Shown piece by piece: positions 32,189 to 41,028 of a DNA stretch of 64,000 bases. Both the position numbers and the translations under genes were made by a program. How positions within the stretch are numbered: the stretch's first letter is position 1; every line of letters begins with the position of its first letter. The stretch is from Gp6-AA40 sp035496255 (GTDB taxonomy: Bacteria > Acidobacteriota > Vicinamibacteria > Vicinamibacterales > UBA2999), in the NCBI GenBank assembly GCA_035496255.1, contig DATJEU010000032.1, forward strand, positions 1 through 64,000, written 5' to 3'. The notes under the pieces were generated by a model. The model was given only the letters and a program-made list of their open reading frames with translations. It did not search any database and had not been told where the DNA came from.

Positions 32189-33778
32189 ATGGAGAGACGC
32201 GACTTCCTCAGCTATTCAACGTTGGCGGGTCTGGGCTTGCTGATCGATTCGCGGTTGGCGCTGGCCGATACCGCGCGCACGCCCGGGGCAACGGTCGCGA
32301 CCTCCGCCGGAAAGATCCGCGGGTATCTCGATAATTCTGTCCAGGTCTTCAAAGGCGTTCCGTACGGCGCGTCGACGGCCGGCGCCAACCGCTTCATGGC
32401 GCCGAAGCGTCCGGCGCCATGGACCGGCGTGAAGGACGCGTTCGAGTTCGGGCCGCGCACGATGGCGCCGGTGGGCGGTGAGCCGGCGGAAATGCTGCCC
32501 GTGGATCCACGCGAGAAGCAAGGTGAGGATTGCCTCGTCCTCAACCTCTGGACACCGGCCACGAGCGGCCGTCGTCCGGTGATGGTCTGGTTCCACGGCG
32601 GCGGCTACTCGAGTGGGTCCGCGAGTTACACGATCTACGACGGCCGTGAGCTCGCGCGCAAACACGACGTCGTCGCCGTCGGCGTCAACCATCGGCTGAA
32701 TGTCTTCGGGTATCTCTACCTTGCCGAGTACGGCGGCAAGTGGGCGCAGGCGAGCAACGCCGGGATTCTCGACGGCGTGCGTGCGCTCGAGTGGATCAGG
32801 AACAACATCGCCCGCTTTGGCGGCGACCCGAATAACGTGACGATCTTCGGCCAGTCGGGCGGCGGCGGAAAGGTCAGCACGCTGATGGCGATGCCTGCCG
32901 CGAAAGGGCTGTTTCACCGCGCAATTGCGGAAAGCGGCGCTGCGGTGACCGGGATCAAAAAGACGGCGGCGATCAAGACCACCGAGCAACTGCTGCAGCG
33001 GTTGAACGTGAGCCGGGATCGACTGGACACGCTGCAGACGCTGCCGACGGAGAAACTCCTCTCGTCGATCCAGGGACTCAACTTCGGTCCGGTCGTCGAT
33101 GGCCGTACGCTGACCCACGATCCGTTCACGCCGTCCGCGCCGGCGGAGTCGGCTTCGGTGCCGTTCCTCACCGGCACAACCGCGACGGAAGTGACGTTCT
33201 TCACGCCATCCAGCCAGCTCGGACCGATCGATGACGCGACGCTCAAAGCGCGGGTGAAGGACCTGTTGAAAGTGGATGAGGCGAAGGCCGGCGATCTGAT
33301 CGCGCTGTACAAGAAGAACCAGCCTGGCCGCGACAACACCGACATCTTCCTGCGCATGTCCACCGACAACTCGTTCTTCCGCAGCGGCGTCGAAACCCAG
33401 GCTGAGCGGAAGTCGGTGCAGGACGGCGCGCCGGTGTTCGTCTACCGCTTCGAGTACTACTCGCCGGTGAGTGACGGGAAGCTGCGCGCGATGCACTGCA
33501 TGGAGATTCCGTTCGTCTTCGACAACCTCGAAGGCGGCAAGGTCTACACGGGAATGAGCGATGCGGCCCAGCGCGTCGCTGACGAGATGAGCGCGGCATG
33601 GGTCGCGTTCGCGAAGACCGGGAATCCGAGCCACGCGGCGATTCCGACGTGGAGGCCGTGGAATGCGACGCAACGCGCGACGATGGTGTTCGGCGCCGGT
33701 CCGGCCAAACTGGTGAACGATCCCGGCAAGGACGAACGGCTGGCGCTGAAGGCGATCGCCGAGGGGAAGAAGGCGTAG
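32189..33778 (+). CDS. Type-B carboxylesterase (para-nitrobenzyl esterase family)
   Basis: The 529-residue protein begins MERRDFLSYSTLAGLG, a twin-arginine-like export signal. It has the carboxylesterase landmarks GVPYGAS, EDCLVLNLWTP, VWFHGGGYSSGS (oxyanion hole), the nucleophile GQSGGG with Ser223, and AMHCMEIPFVFDN holding the catalytic His. It would hydrolyse esters in the periplasm. It follows the secreted-protein operon by 68 bases on the same strand and may belong to it. Convergent with the ABC permease gene. Confidence 0.9.
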   Translation: MERRDFLSYSTLAGLGLLIDSRLALADTARTPGATVATSAGKIRGYLDNSVQVFKGVPYGASTAGANRFMAPKRPAPWTGVKDAFEFGPRTMAPVGGEPAEMLPVDPREKQGEDCLVLNLWTPATSGRRPVMVWFHGGGYSSGSASYTIYDGRELARKHDVVAVGVNHRLNVFGYLYLAEYGGKWAQASNAGILDGVRALEWIRNNIARFGGDPNNVTIFGQSGGGGKVSTLMAMPAAKGLFHRAIAESGAAVTGIKKTAAIKTTEQLLQRLNVSRDRLDTLQTLPTEKLLSSIQGLNFGPVVDGRTLTHDPFTPSAPAESASVPFLTGTTATEVTFFTPSSQLGPIDDATLKARVKDLLKVDEAKAGDLIALYKKNQPGRDNTDIFLRMSTDNSFFRSGVETQAERKSVQDGAPVFVYRFEYYSPVSDGKLRAMHCMEIPFVFDNLEGGKVYTGMSDAAQRVADEMSAAWVAFAKTGNPSHAAIPTWRPWNATQRATMVFGAGPAKLVNDPGKDERLALKAIAEGKKA

Positions 33779-33807
33779 CGACCCCATCGTGAGGGAAGAA
33801 CGTGTAC

Positions 33808-33829
33808 GGGCGGGTCTTCAGACCCGCCC
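33808..33829. terminator. Perfect hairpin between convergent genes
   Basis: GGGCGGGTC (33808-33816) and GACCCGCCC (33821-33829) flank a TTCA loop in the gap between the esterase and permease stops. The arrangement suits a bidirectional 3'-end hairpin. Confidence 0.5.
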
Positions 33830-33843
33830 TGCGCAGGGACCTG

Positions 33844-35553
33844 CTAGTTCGTCGGCGCGGCTGGAATCGTGAACGCGTCGACGCTGACCGATCGCGTCAA
33901 CACGCCGGCATAGCGCGCTTCGAGCACCATCAGTTCGGCTCCAGAGAACCAGTCCGCATCAACCGCATCGGGGCTGCTTCCGTCCATCGGGAACAGCGCG
34001 ATCGTCTGGTTGACCGAGAAGGTGCCGCTGCCGGCGAGATCGAGACCCATGCCGGCGCGCGAGAACACATAAGGCAACGCCGCGGTCAGTGCTCCGCCTG
34101 CGCGCACGCCGATCCCGATGCCGCCGGTCCTTTGCTCGCCGCGCTGTGTAAGCGCCGATTTCCTGGCGCGATTGAAGAGCACGAACGTGTCGTCAGGGGT
34201 GAAAGCGGGATCGACCAGCGACTGGGCTCGCCACCGCCTGATCTCAACGGAATAACCGTCAACCTGCCGCGCCGTCCCGACGATCTCGAACCTGGACGTG
34301 CCATCGTCGAACCCGGCAGCCGGGCGCAGCGCCACGGCCCGCCGGATGCCGCGCATCACCTGGAATTCGAACCTTGCCTCGAGACGGCCGGTCTGGCCGC
34401 GGTACTTCGCGTACTGGCTCTCGCTGAGCGCAACGAGCGGCGGCCAGGTCTCGGACCCGGCGTCGTAGAGCGACGTGGGCGCATTGAGCACCGACGCATC
34501 CAGCAGCGTCGACACCGGCATGTCGGCGCCGGTGATGCCGCGATGCGATCCACGCCTGGCCGACCCCGTTCGTTCCGTTCGAATCACCGTGCCATCCGGC
34601 ATGATCAACCGGCTGCGCACGCCCGCCAGTCGCACGAAGTAGTCGCGCGGCATGCCGGCGATGGGGACGTGCGCGACGACGAGCCTGGTCCCTGACGCGT
34701 CGGAGCCGATGCGACCGAGCTCGACCGGGTCCTGTTGATCGATCCGGACGACGGCTCGATCGGCCCACGCGCCGAGCGTCGGCGGCGGCGGCGTCAGGCG
34801 CCAGGGCCACCACGCGGCCACGAACATCGGTACGATCAGCGCCGCGACGGCAAGGACGATCGCGATCGGCCGCCGCCGATTTCGGTACTGGTAGACGATC
34901 ACCGCCGATGTCGCGATGACGAACGCCGCCGACAGCACCAGCCCGGCGGTCGGGTTGGAATCGATGACCAGTGTTCCGTACTGGTCCGGTTCGCGGGCGG
35001 TCAGCACTGACAGGCTGATGATCACTCCGCCAAGAGCGATCACCATCGCGACGGCCCCGACAATCGTCAGGACGAAGCTGCCCAGCGACGCGGTGAGCAC
35101 CGCGATCACGAAGAAGGTCAGTGCAGAGGTCAGGTGACTCGGGACGTAGTTCGAGGCAGCGGCCAGTTGCGCGGCGGCTCCGGTGTGGAACCACAGCATC
35201 GAGGCGACGTCGGCGGCCGACGGCAGCAGGACGAGCGCCACGAGCACGAACGTCAGCTTCTCGCTGAAGAGCGCTGCGCGGTGGTACGGCCGCGTGAGCC
35301 AGAAGGCATTCATGCCGACGAGCGGCTCGTCGTGGACGAGGCGGGCGATGAGCAGCGCCATCATCAGCGTCTCCAGCATCGCGAGCATTCCGGCCATCTC
35401 GCGAAACGCCGTGGCACTACGGAACGGGTCTGGTCCGATCGACGCGCCCTCACCCACGAGCGTGACGCGTGTCACCAGGATCAGAATCCAGAGTCCGAGA
35501 AGCCACCGGAGCCGGCGGAGGTCCTTGCGCAGGAGACGCATCATCTCGCTCAC
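33844..35553 (-). CDS. ABC transporter permease with large extracytoplasmic part
   Basis: The GTG at 35553 overlaps the ATPase stop by 4 bases; a longer frame upstream is rejected. The protein is 569 residues with about seven hydrophobic helices up to residue 260, in the ABC-2-type style (LRKDLRRLRWLLGLW start), then a soluble C-terminal half of about 300 residues with no recognised domain. It is the third gene of a GntR-ATPase-permease operon of the YtrA type. The exported substrate is unknown. Confidence 0.8.
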   Translation of the reverse strand: MSEMMRLLRKDLRRLRWLLGLWILILVTRVTLVGEGASIGPDPFRSATAFREMAGMLAMLETLMMALLIARLVHDEPLVGMNAFWLTRPYHRAALFSEKLTFVLVALVLLPSAADVASMLWFHTGAAAQLAAASNYVPSHLTSALTFFVIAVLTASLGSFVLTIVGAVAMVIALGGVIISLSVLTAREPDQYGTLVIDSNPTAGLVLSAAFVIATSAVIVYQYRNRRRPIAIVLAVAALIVPMFVAAWWPWRLTPPPPTLGAWADRAVVRIDQQDPVELGRIGSDASGTRLVVAHVPIAGMPRDYFVRLAGVRSRLIMPDGTVIRTERTGSARRGSHRGITGADMPVSTLLDASVLNAPTSLYDAGSETWPPLVALSESQYAKYRGQTGRLEARFEFQVMRGIRRAVALRPAAGFDDGTSRFEIVGTARQVDGYSVEIRRWRAQSLVDPAFTPDDTFVLFNRARKSALTQRGEQRTGGIGIGVRAGGALTAALPYVFSRAGMGLDLAGSGTFSVNQTIALFPMDGSSPDAVDADWFSGAELMVLEARYAGVLTRSVSVDAFTIPAAPTN

Positions 35554-36488
35554 GACCGGACCTCCTCGGCATTGACGGACGGAAGACGGTTGCCGCCGCG
35601 CGTATGACGGGCGACGGCCAGGAAGATGTCGCGCAGGGTCATCGGGTCGACGTCCACGCGGGCGCCGGGGTAGCGTGCGCCGATCTCGAGATCCGAGCCG
35701 GGTCCTGTGTATGCGGAGTGCACGAACTGCACGACCCGGCCGGCGGCGCTCCTGCCGATCCACGCCGGGTCGGCCGCTTCCGCGGCCGCCGCACCGTCCG
35801 GCAGCGTCACTTCGACGCGGCGGAAGTGGGACATCAGCGTGATCAGCGGCTCGGTGAGCACGAGCCCGCCGTTGTCGAGAAACGCGATCGCGTCAACGAG
35901 ACGCTCGACTTCGTCCAGGTCGTGCGACGAGAGGAGCACGGTCCATTGCCCGTCGCCGACGCGTTCGAGCACGCCGCGCACGAGGTCGTCGCGGACGACC
36001 GGGTCGAGACCGCTGAACGGCTCGTCCATCACCAGCAGCTTCGGCCGATAGGCGAGCGCGGTGATCAGCGCCGCCTTGACCCGCATGCCGCGCGACAGGC
36101 GCGCGATGCGCACGTTCAACGGCAGATCGAAGTCCGTCACCAGCTTCGCCGCAAACCCGTCGTCCCACGTCGGGTACATCGGCTTGCAGAACGCCAGCAG
36201 GTCGCGCACCGTCATCCACGACGGCAATTGCTGGTTCTCCGAGACGTAGCCAATCTCGACAAGCTCTTTCGCGCCGAGACGTCGCGAGTTGACGCCGAGC
36301 ACGCGCACCTCGCCGGCCGACGGCCGCAGGATGTTCATCAGCGCACGAATCGTCGTCGTCTTTCCGGCGCCGTTGGGGCCAAGCAGGCCGAAGATCGTCC
36401 CCGGCTCGACGGCGAATGTGAGATCGCGCACCGCCTCCGTTCGGCGATACCGGCACGACAAGTTGTTGGCTGCGATCACTGGCTCCAC
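35550..36488 (-). CDS. ABC transporter ATP-binding protein
   Basis: The GTG at 36488 follows GAGGAG by six bases, giving 312 residues; the 13-codon longer frame overlaps the GntR gene. Walker A is LLGPNGAGKTTT, the signature LSRGMRVKAALI (a variant of LSGGQ), Walker B LLVMDEPFSGLDP, and the H-loop SSHDLDEVE. A C-terminal domain of about 90 residues follows the core, as in drug/antibiotic-type exporters. It is coupled to the permease gene by GTGA and preceded by the GntR gene by ten bases. Confidence 0.92.
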   Translation of the reverse strand: MEPVIAANNLSCRYRRTEAVRDLTFAVEPGTIFGLLGPNGAGKTTTIRALMNILRPSAGEVRVLGVNSRRLGAKELVEIGYVSENQQLPSWMTVRDLLAFCKPMYPTWDDGFAAKLVTDFDLPLNVRIARLSRGMRVKAALITALAYRPKLLVMDEPFSGLDPVVRDDLVRGVLERVGDGQWTVLLSSHDLDEVERLVDAIAFLDNGGLVLTEPLITLMSHFRRVEVTLPDGAAAAEAADPAWIGRSAAGRVVQFVHSAYTGPGSDLEIGARYPGARVDVDPMTLRDIFLAVARHTRGGNRLPSVNAEEVRS

Positions 36489-36498
36489 GAGTCGCTCC

Positions 36499-36870
36499 TC
36501 ATTTCCAGGCTTTGCGAATGGCCTCAATCACATCGCTCACGGGGATACCGAGTTGCTTTGCGTCCACGACGAGCCGTTCGATGTCGGCGACCAGCAGTGC
36601 GCGGCGGGCGGGATTGGCCGATGGCTGCCACGACGACACCACGGTGCCGACACCGGGCCGTGATTCGAGCAGGCCACGCTCGATCAGCGTCGCAACGATC
36701 TTCTGCGCCGTGTTCGGGTTGATGCCGAGCTCCTGACTGAGCGTACGCACCGACGGGAAGGCATCACCCGGCGAGAGCTGGCCGGTCACCACCGCTTTGG
36801 TCGCGGCAAACACGACCTGGTCGTGGAGCGATCGGCCGGTGCGGACGACGACTGTAAAGGGGAGCACCAT
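36499..36870 (-). CDS. GntR family regulator, YtrA subfamily
   Basis: The 123 residues form a short YtrA-type repressor: a winged helix-turn-helix (SVRTLSQELGINPNTAQKIVATLIERGLLESRPGVGTVV) and a short helical tail of about 45 residues instead of an effector domain. It precedes its ABC transporter genes, as in the YtrA operons induced by cell-envelope antibiotics. A perfect inverted repeat lies just upstream of its start, so autoregulation of the operon is likely. Confidence 0.92.
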   Translation of the reverse strand: MVLPFTVVVRTGRSLHDQVVFAATKAVVTGQLSPGDAFPSVRTLSQELGINPNTAQKIVATLIERGLLESRPGVGTVVSSWQPSANPARRALLVADIERLVVDAKQLGIPVSDVIEAIRKAWK

Positions 36871-36877
36871 CGAACGA

Positions 36878-36900
36878 GTGTACTATCTACACTAGTACAC
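36878..36900. promoter_or_regulatory. Inverted-repeat operator for the YtrA-like regulator
   Basis: Perfect arms GTGTACTA (36878-36885) and TAGTACAC (36893-36900) flank TCTACAC. The site begins eight bases upstream of the GntR start codon. GTAC-centred inverted repeats of this kind fit YtrA-type operators. It also lies 110 bases upstream of the divergent dioxygenase gene. Confidence 0.75.
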
Positions 36901-37009
36901 ATGGATTGCGCAAGTGGTCTTGCAGTTCGCGGACGGTTCGAACGCCTCGAACGCGATTCCAACGCCTGATATCCTGTGGAGGCCGCCTTTTCTTCTCAGG
37001 AGCTTTTCA

Positions 37010-38014
37010 GTGAACCACTCGACCCTGCGCGCCTTCGACCTCGCTCACCTCGCCCATCTCGAGCTCGTCACGCCCAAGCCCGACGAGAGCTTGAATTTCT
37101 TCGTCAACATCATGGGCATGACCGAGAGCGGCCGCGAAGGTGACTCGGTGTACCTGCGCGGCTGGGACGATTACGAATTCCACACGCTCAAGCTGACGGC
37201 CGGCACGTTTGCCGAGATGCGGCACATGGCGTTCCGGACGACGAGTCCTGAAGCGCTGCAGCGCCGCGTAGCGGTCATCGAGAAGATGGGCCTCGGCAAG
37301 GGATGGAGTGATGGCGACCTCGGTCACGGTCCGGCGTACCAGTTCTATTCCCCCGACGGCCACAACATGGAGCTGTACTGGGAAACGAAGTGGTACGAAC
37401 CGCCAGACGCGCTGAAGCCCTCGCTGAAGAATCAGGCGATGCGCTTTCCCGCCCGCGGCTGCAACGTTCGTCGTCTCGACCACCTCAATCTCCTCGCCGC
37501 CGACGTCGTCCAGCTCCAGAAGTTCTTCGAGGACGGCCTCGGCATGCGCACGACCGAGTCGATTCAGCTCAATAGCGGCGAAGTGGCGGGTGTATGGGTG
37601 ACGGCAACCAACAAGACGTACGACGTGGCGTTCACGCACGATCACTACAACGCGAAGGGCCGATTCCATCACGCGACCTATGCGATCGACACACGCGAAG
37701 AGATCCTGCGCGCGGCGGACATCTTCCTCGAACACGGCGTCCACATCGAGACTGGTCCGCACAAGCACGCCGTGCAGCAGACGTTCTTCCTGTACGTCTA
37801 TGAGCCCGGCGGCCACCGCATCGAGATCGCCAATGCCGGCGCGCGCCTGATGCTCGCGCCGGACTGGGAGCCGATCATCTGGACCGAGGCGGAGCGGAAG
37901 AAGGGGCAGGCGTGGGGCCTCAAGACGATCGAGACCTTCCACACACACGGCACGCCGACCATGGAGCACTACACCGATCCGACCGTCAACATGAAGGTCG
38001 CGAGCGTCAAGTAG
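37010..38014 (+). CDS. Type I extradiol dioxygenase, catechol 2,3-dioxygenase family
   Basis: GTG 37010 follows AGGAG by seven bases; the longer frame runs through the regulatory gap. The 334-residue protein has two VOC domains. Metal ligands are expected from a His in the second domain start (RRLDHLNLL), the His of FHHATYAID and the Glu of GGHRIEIAN, as in 3,4-dihydroxyphenylacetate and catechol 2,3-dioxygenases. It would cleave a catechol meta to the hydroxyls. It is followed after four bases by a solute-binding-like protein gene. Together with the PcpA-like and DODA-like enzymes it is the third extradiol type here. Confidence 0.88.
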   Translation: MNHSTLRAFDLAHLAHLELVTPKPDESLNFFVNIMGMTESGREGDSVYLRGWDDYEFHTLKLTAGTFAEMRHMAFRTTSPEALQRRVAVIEKMGLGKGWSDGDLGHGPAYQFYSPDGHNMELYWETKWYEPPDALKPSLKNQAMRFPARGCNVRRLDHLNLLAADVVQLQKFFEDGLGMRTTESIQLNSGEVAGVWVTATNKTYDVAFTHDHYNAKGRFHHATYAIDTREEILRAADIFLEHGVHIETGPHKHAVQQTFFLYVYEPGGHRIEIANAGARLMLAPDWEPIIWTEAERKKGQAWGLKTIETFHTHGTPTMEHYTDPTVNMKVASVK

Positions 38015-38018
38015 CGCC

Positions 38019-38693
38019 GTGGCGATTCACGTGGTGTCGTCGATGGCGACGCGGCAGGTGTTCGCGGAGCTGGCGGCGCAGTTCGAGTCGCAGTCAGGTC
38101 TCGCCGTCAGGGTGGAAGCGGTCGGCGGCGTCCACGCGGCGAAGCGCGTGCGTGCCGGCGAAAGGTTCGACGTCGTGGCCCTGTCCGCCAGGGTCATCGA
38201 TCAGTTGATCGCAGAAGGTCACGTCGCCGCGCCGCGCGTCGATGTCGTCGTATCGCCAATCGGGATCGGGGTCCGCGCCGGATCAGTTCGTCCGGACATC
38301 AGCTCCGCAGGCGCCGTGAAGCGCGCGGTGCTTTCAGCCGGCCGGGTCGGTTACTCAACCGGTCCCAGCGGCACGCACCTGCAGCGTGTGTTCGAGACGT
38401 GGGGCATCGCCGACGCGATCAGGGAGAAGATCGTCGTCGCGCCCCCGGGCGTGCCGGTCACCTCACTCGTCGCACGCGGCGACATCGAGCTCGGCTTCCA
38501 GCAGATGAGCGAGCTGGCGGGAGAGGGTGTCGACGTCGTGGGAACCTTGCCGGCGGAGATTCAGTCGTTGACGACGTTCTCCGGCGGCGTGGCGCAAACA
38601 TCGGCGCAGCCTGACGTCGCGCGGCGGCTGCTCGATTTCATGGCGGCGCCCGAACGCGCTGACGTCAAACGCCGGCATCATTTCCTGGTTTGA
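38019..38693 (+). CDS. Substrate-binding-type protein without export signal (ModA-like)
   Basis: The 224-residue protein has a periplasmic-binding-protein-II fold outline: HVVSSMATRQVFAELAAQFE, FDVVALSARVIDQL, VVSPIGIGVRAG and LGFQQMSEL, like molybdate/sulphate-type binding proteins. There is no signal peptide and no ABC permease or ATPase nearby. Such 'substrate-binding domain' proteins often sit beside aromatic dioxygenases, where they may bind an intermediate or act as cytoplasmic isomerases/sensors. The GTG start is four bases after the dioxygenase stop, so the two are co-translated. Confidence 0.78.
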   Translation: MAIHVVSSMATRQVFAELAAQFESQSGLAVRVEAVGGVHAAKRVRAGERFDVVALSARVIDQLIAEGHVAAPRVDVVVSPIGIGVRAGSVRPDISSAGAVKRAVLSAGRVGYSTGPSGTHLQRVFETWGIADAIREKIVVAPPGVPVTSLVARGDIELGFQQMSELAGEGVDVVGTLPAEIQSLTTFSGGVAQTSAQPDVARRLLDFMAAPERADVKRRHHFLV

Positions 38694-38767
38694 AGTGCGA
38701 AGTGCAAGGCTGAAGTCGAACTTCAGCCTTCGCATTTCGCACTTCTACTTCGCGCACTTCGCACTTA
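38694..38767. terminator. CGAAGTGC repeat with strong hairpin between convergent genes
   Basis: AAGGCTGAAGT (38706-38716) and ACTTCAGCCTT (38720-38730) pair perfectly around CGA, flanked by imperfect GTGCGAAGTGC and GCATTTCGCACTTC arms. It fills the whole gap between two stops and would work in both directions. Related GCGAAGTGCGAAGGGC sequence forms the start of the gene at 30211. Confidence 0.6.
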
Positions 38768-39112
38768 TCTGGTGCCCAGCACCGTCTGGCCGCCGGAATC
38801 GCCGTTCCAGATCTGGGCGAGGTGGTAGCGGCCCTTTTCCTTCGCGAACACCAGCGACGAGTCGGACGGGACCGAGTCGCCGACGACCGGCGCCGTGAGC
38901 ACGTACGCCGAGGCCTTGTCGCCGCGCAGCAGCAGGGTGCCGGCGTTCATGTCGTCGAACTGCACCGAGTACGTGCCGGCCGGCAGTTCCTGACCGTTTA
39001 CAACGAAGCTGAAGGGAACCTTCACTTCCTGCCGATTCAGCGGCGCGGCCTGCGCGGCCGCCGCGGCGAACACCAGACCTGCCATCACAGACGTCATCAC
39101 CAATCCACGCAT
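38765..39112 (-). CDS. Small secreted beta-rich protein
   Basis: The 115-residue protein has a signal peptide (residues about 3-22, AAAAAQAAP) and then NRQEVKVPFSFVVNGQELPAGTYSVQFD, with short strands ending IWNGDSGGQTVLGTR. This PFxFxVNGxxLPAGxYxV pattern is common among small acidobacterial secreted proteins of unknown function. It stands alone on its strand between two terminator-like regions. Confidence 0.75.
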   Translation of the reverse strand: MRGLVMTSVMAGLVFAAAAAQAAPLNRQEVKVPFSFVVNGQELPAGTYSVQFDDMNAGTLLLRGDKASAYVLTAPVVGDSVPSDSSLVFAKEKGRYHLAQIWNGDSGGQTVLGTR

Positions 39113-39228
39113 GGTCGAGCTCCTTTCGTTCTCAATCCCACCGGCCGCACTCGTTGCGACCTGTGAGTAGAGACGGGGACTCCGCGCGGATTGTTGTTAA
39201 GCCGGGATTAAACCCGGCAAAGAGATTG

Positions 39229-40425
39229 TTAATCGTGGCGTTCCACGATCATCGCGATGCCCTGGCCAACACCAATGCACATCGTCGCCAGGCCATAGCG
39301 CTTGCCCTCGCGGTGCAGTGCGTGGACGAGCGTGGTCAGGATGCGGGATCCGGACGAACCGAGCGCATGGCCCAGCGCGATCGCGCCGCCGTAGATATTG
39401 ACTTTCGCCGGGTCCATGCCCAGGTCCTTCATGCACGCGAGCCCCTGCGCGGCGAAGGCCTCATTGAGCTCGATCAGATCGATCTGATCGATGGTCAGGC
39501 CCGCGCGCGCGAGTGCCTTGCGGGTTGCGGGAATCGGCCCGACGCCCATGATCGACGGATCGACGCCGGCGACCGCAGTGGTCACGATCCGCGCGAGCGG
39601 TCGCATGGTTCCAATTGCATCCTGCGACACCACGAGCAGCGCCGACGCGCCGTCGTTGATCCCGCTGGCATTGCCGGCCGTGACGGAGCCTTCCTGCGCA
39701 AACGCCGGCTTCAACGCTGCCAGTTTCTCCAGCGTCGTGTCGGGGCGCGGATGCTCGTCGACCTTGACCACTACCGGCTCACCCTTCTTGCGCGGGATTT
39801 CAACCGGCACGAGCTCGTCGTCAAAGATGCCGTTCCTCATGGCATGGACGGCGCGACGCTGGCTCTCGGCCGCGAATGCGTCCTGCTCGGCGCGCGTGAT
39901 ACCCCACTGTTTCGCGACGTTCTCGGCGGTCATGCCCAGCGAGACGGTCCATTCTTTCTTCATCCGCGGATTCGTGAAGCGCCAGCCGACCGTCGTATCC
40001 GCGGTTGACGGCGCCTCGCGGCTCCAGGGCGAGCCGGACTTCAGCATCACGTAGGGCGCACGCGTCATGCTTTCGACGCCGCCGGCGATGAAGGCATCGC
40101 CTTCGCCCGCCTTGATCGCCTGCGCGGCACTCGCCACCGCCTGGAGCCCGGAGCCACAGAGGCGGTTCACGGTCTGCCCGGGAATGCCTACCGGCAGTCC
40201 GGCGAGCAACGCCGCCATCCGCGCGACGTTGCGATTGTCTTCTCCCGCCTGATTCGTGCACCCGAGGATCACATCGTCCAGCCGCGACGGCTCGAACGCA
40301 CCGCGATGAAGACAGGCCTTGATCGCGACGGCGGCGAGATCATCAGCCCGTATATCGGCCAACACACCACCCGCGCGGCCCACGGGCGTGCGGACGGCAG
40401 AAACGATGAACGCATCTTTGGTCAT
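39229..40425 (-). CDS. pcaF: 3-oxoadipyl-CoA/acetyl-CoA thiolase
   Basis: ATG 40425 (MTKDAFIVSAVRTPVGR) gives 398 residues, a normal thiolase. The catalytic Cys is in VNRLCGSGLQAV, the His in ALGHALGSSGSR and the second Cys in TMCIGVGQG. The sequence resembles PcaF-type thiolases of the beta-ketoadipate pathway as well as acetyl-CoA acetyltransferases. With catI/catJ and maleylacetate reductase in the window, cleavage of 3-oxoadipyl-CoA to succinyl-CoA and acetyl-CoA is the natural assignment. It is monocistronic, divergent from the lipoprotein cluster. Confidence 0.85.
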   Translation of the reverse strand: MTKDAFIVSAVRTPVGRAGGVLADIRADDLAAVAIKACLHRGAFEPSRLDDVILGCTNQAGEDNRNVARMAALLAGLPVGIPGQTVNRLCGSGLQAVASAAQAIKAGEGDAFIAGGVESMTRAPYVMLKSGSPWSREAPSTADTTVGWRFTNPRMKKEWTVSLGMTAENVAKQWGITRAEQDAFAAESQRRAVHAMRNGIFDDELVPVEIPRKKGEPVVVKVDEHPRPDTTLEKLAALKPAFAQEGSVTAGNASGINDGASALLVVSQDAIGTMRPLARIVTTAVAGVDPSIMGVGPIPATRKALARAGLTIDQIDLIELNEAFAAQGLACMKDLGMDPAKVNIYGGAIALGHALGSSGSRILTTLVHALHREGKRYGLATMCIGVGQGIAMIVERHD

Positions 40426-40587
40426 GAACAAGTGATTGTATCGGGTGAGGCGATCCTGCACGCGTTCGGTGTCCTCGCGAGGCGCACTGCGCGTCGCCTG
40501 TCGCGGACATCTCGGATCGTTCCCGCGGCTCGTCGTGCGATTGCGGCAAGCTCTCCGTGGTACCCCAATTGCTCGACCGCAGGGCAC

Positions 40588-41028
40588 ATGACAAATCAGC
40601 GATTCCTCGCCATCGCGTTGTCACTTCTGGCAACGGCGTGTGGCTCCAACGCGGCCACCGCACCGTCGACAACGACGACGACCACGCCGACGGTGGCAGG
40701 AGCGAGTATCGAAGAAACGTGGGAAGGCTCGGTCCCGGTTGGCGGGTCGAAATTCTATTCATTCACCATCAATGAGAACGGCACGTTGAACGTCTCGCTG
40801 ACGGTGGTCGGCGGTCAGTTCGTGCCATCCACGGTGACGCTCGGTCTTGGTGTTGGCCAGCCTGCGGGAATGGAATGCACCACGACGACCACGGTCAATG
40901 CGTCGACGCAGCTCGGAATGCCGCACATCACCGGAACATATGCGCCTGGCGTTTACTGCGTGAAGGTCTACGACGTCGGCAACCTGTTCTCCGACGCATC
41001 CTTCACCGTCTCGATCGCGCACTCATGA
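40588..41028 (+). CDS. Tandem lipoprotein paralogue 1
   Basis: ATG 40588 begins MTNQRFLAIALSLLATACGS, a lipobox with Cys near residue 18, followed by a Thr-rich linker. The mature domain (about 110 residues) is a beta-sandwich-like fold with WEGSVPVGGSKFYSFTINENG and YCVKVYDVGNL. It resembles the bacterial pre-peptidase C-terminal (PPC)-like binding modules. It is the first of three coupled paralogues, with its stop overlapping the next ATG (ATGA). Function: surface lipoprotein, unknown. Confidence 0.75.
   Translation: MTNQRFLAIALSLLATACGSNAATAPSTTTTTTPTVAGASIEETWEGSVPVGGSKFYSFTINENGTLNVSLTVVGGQFVPSTVTLGLGVGQPAGMECTTTTTVNASTQLGMPHITGTYAPGVYCVKVYDVGNLFSDASFTVSIAHS

Noticed and set aside
32216..33787. 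523-codon open frame opposite the carboxylesterase
   Set aside because: The residues are Arg/His/Asp-rich shadow sequence; the forward gene has all catalytic motifs.
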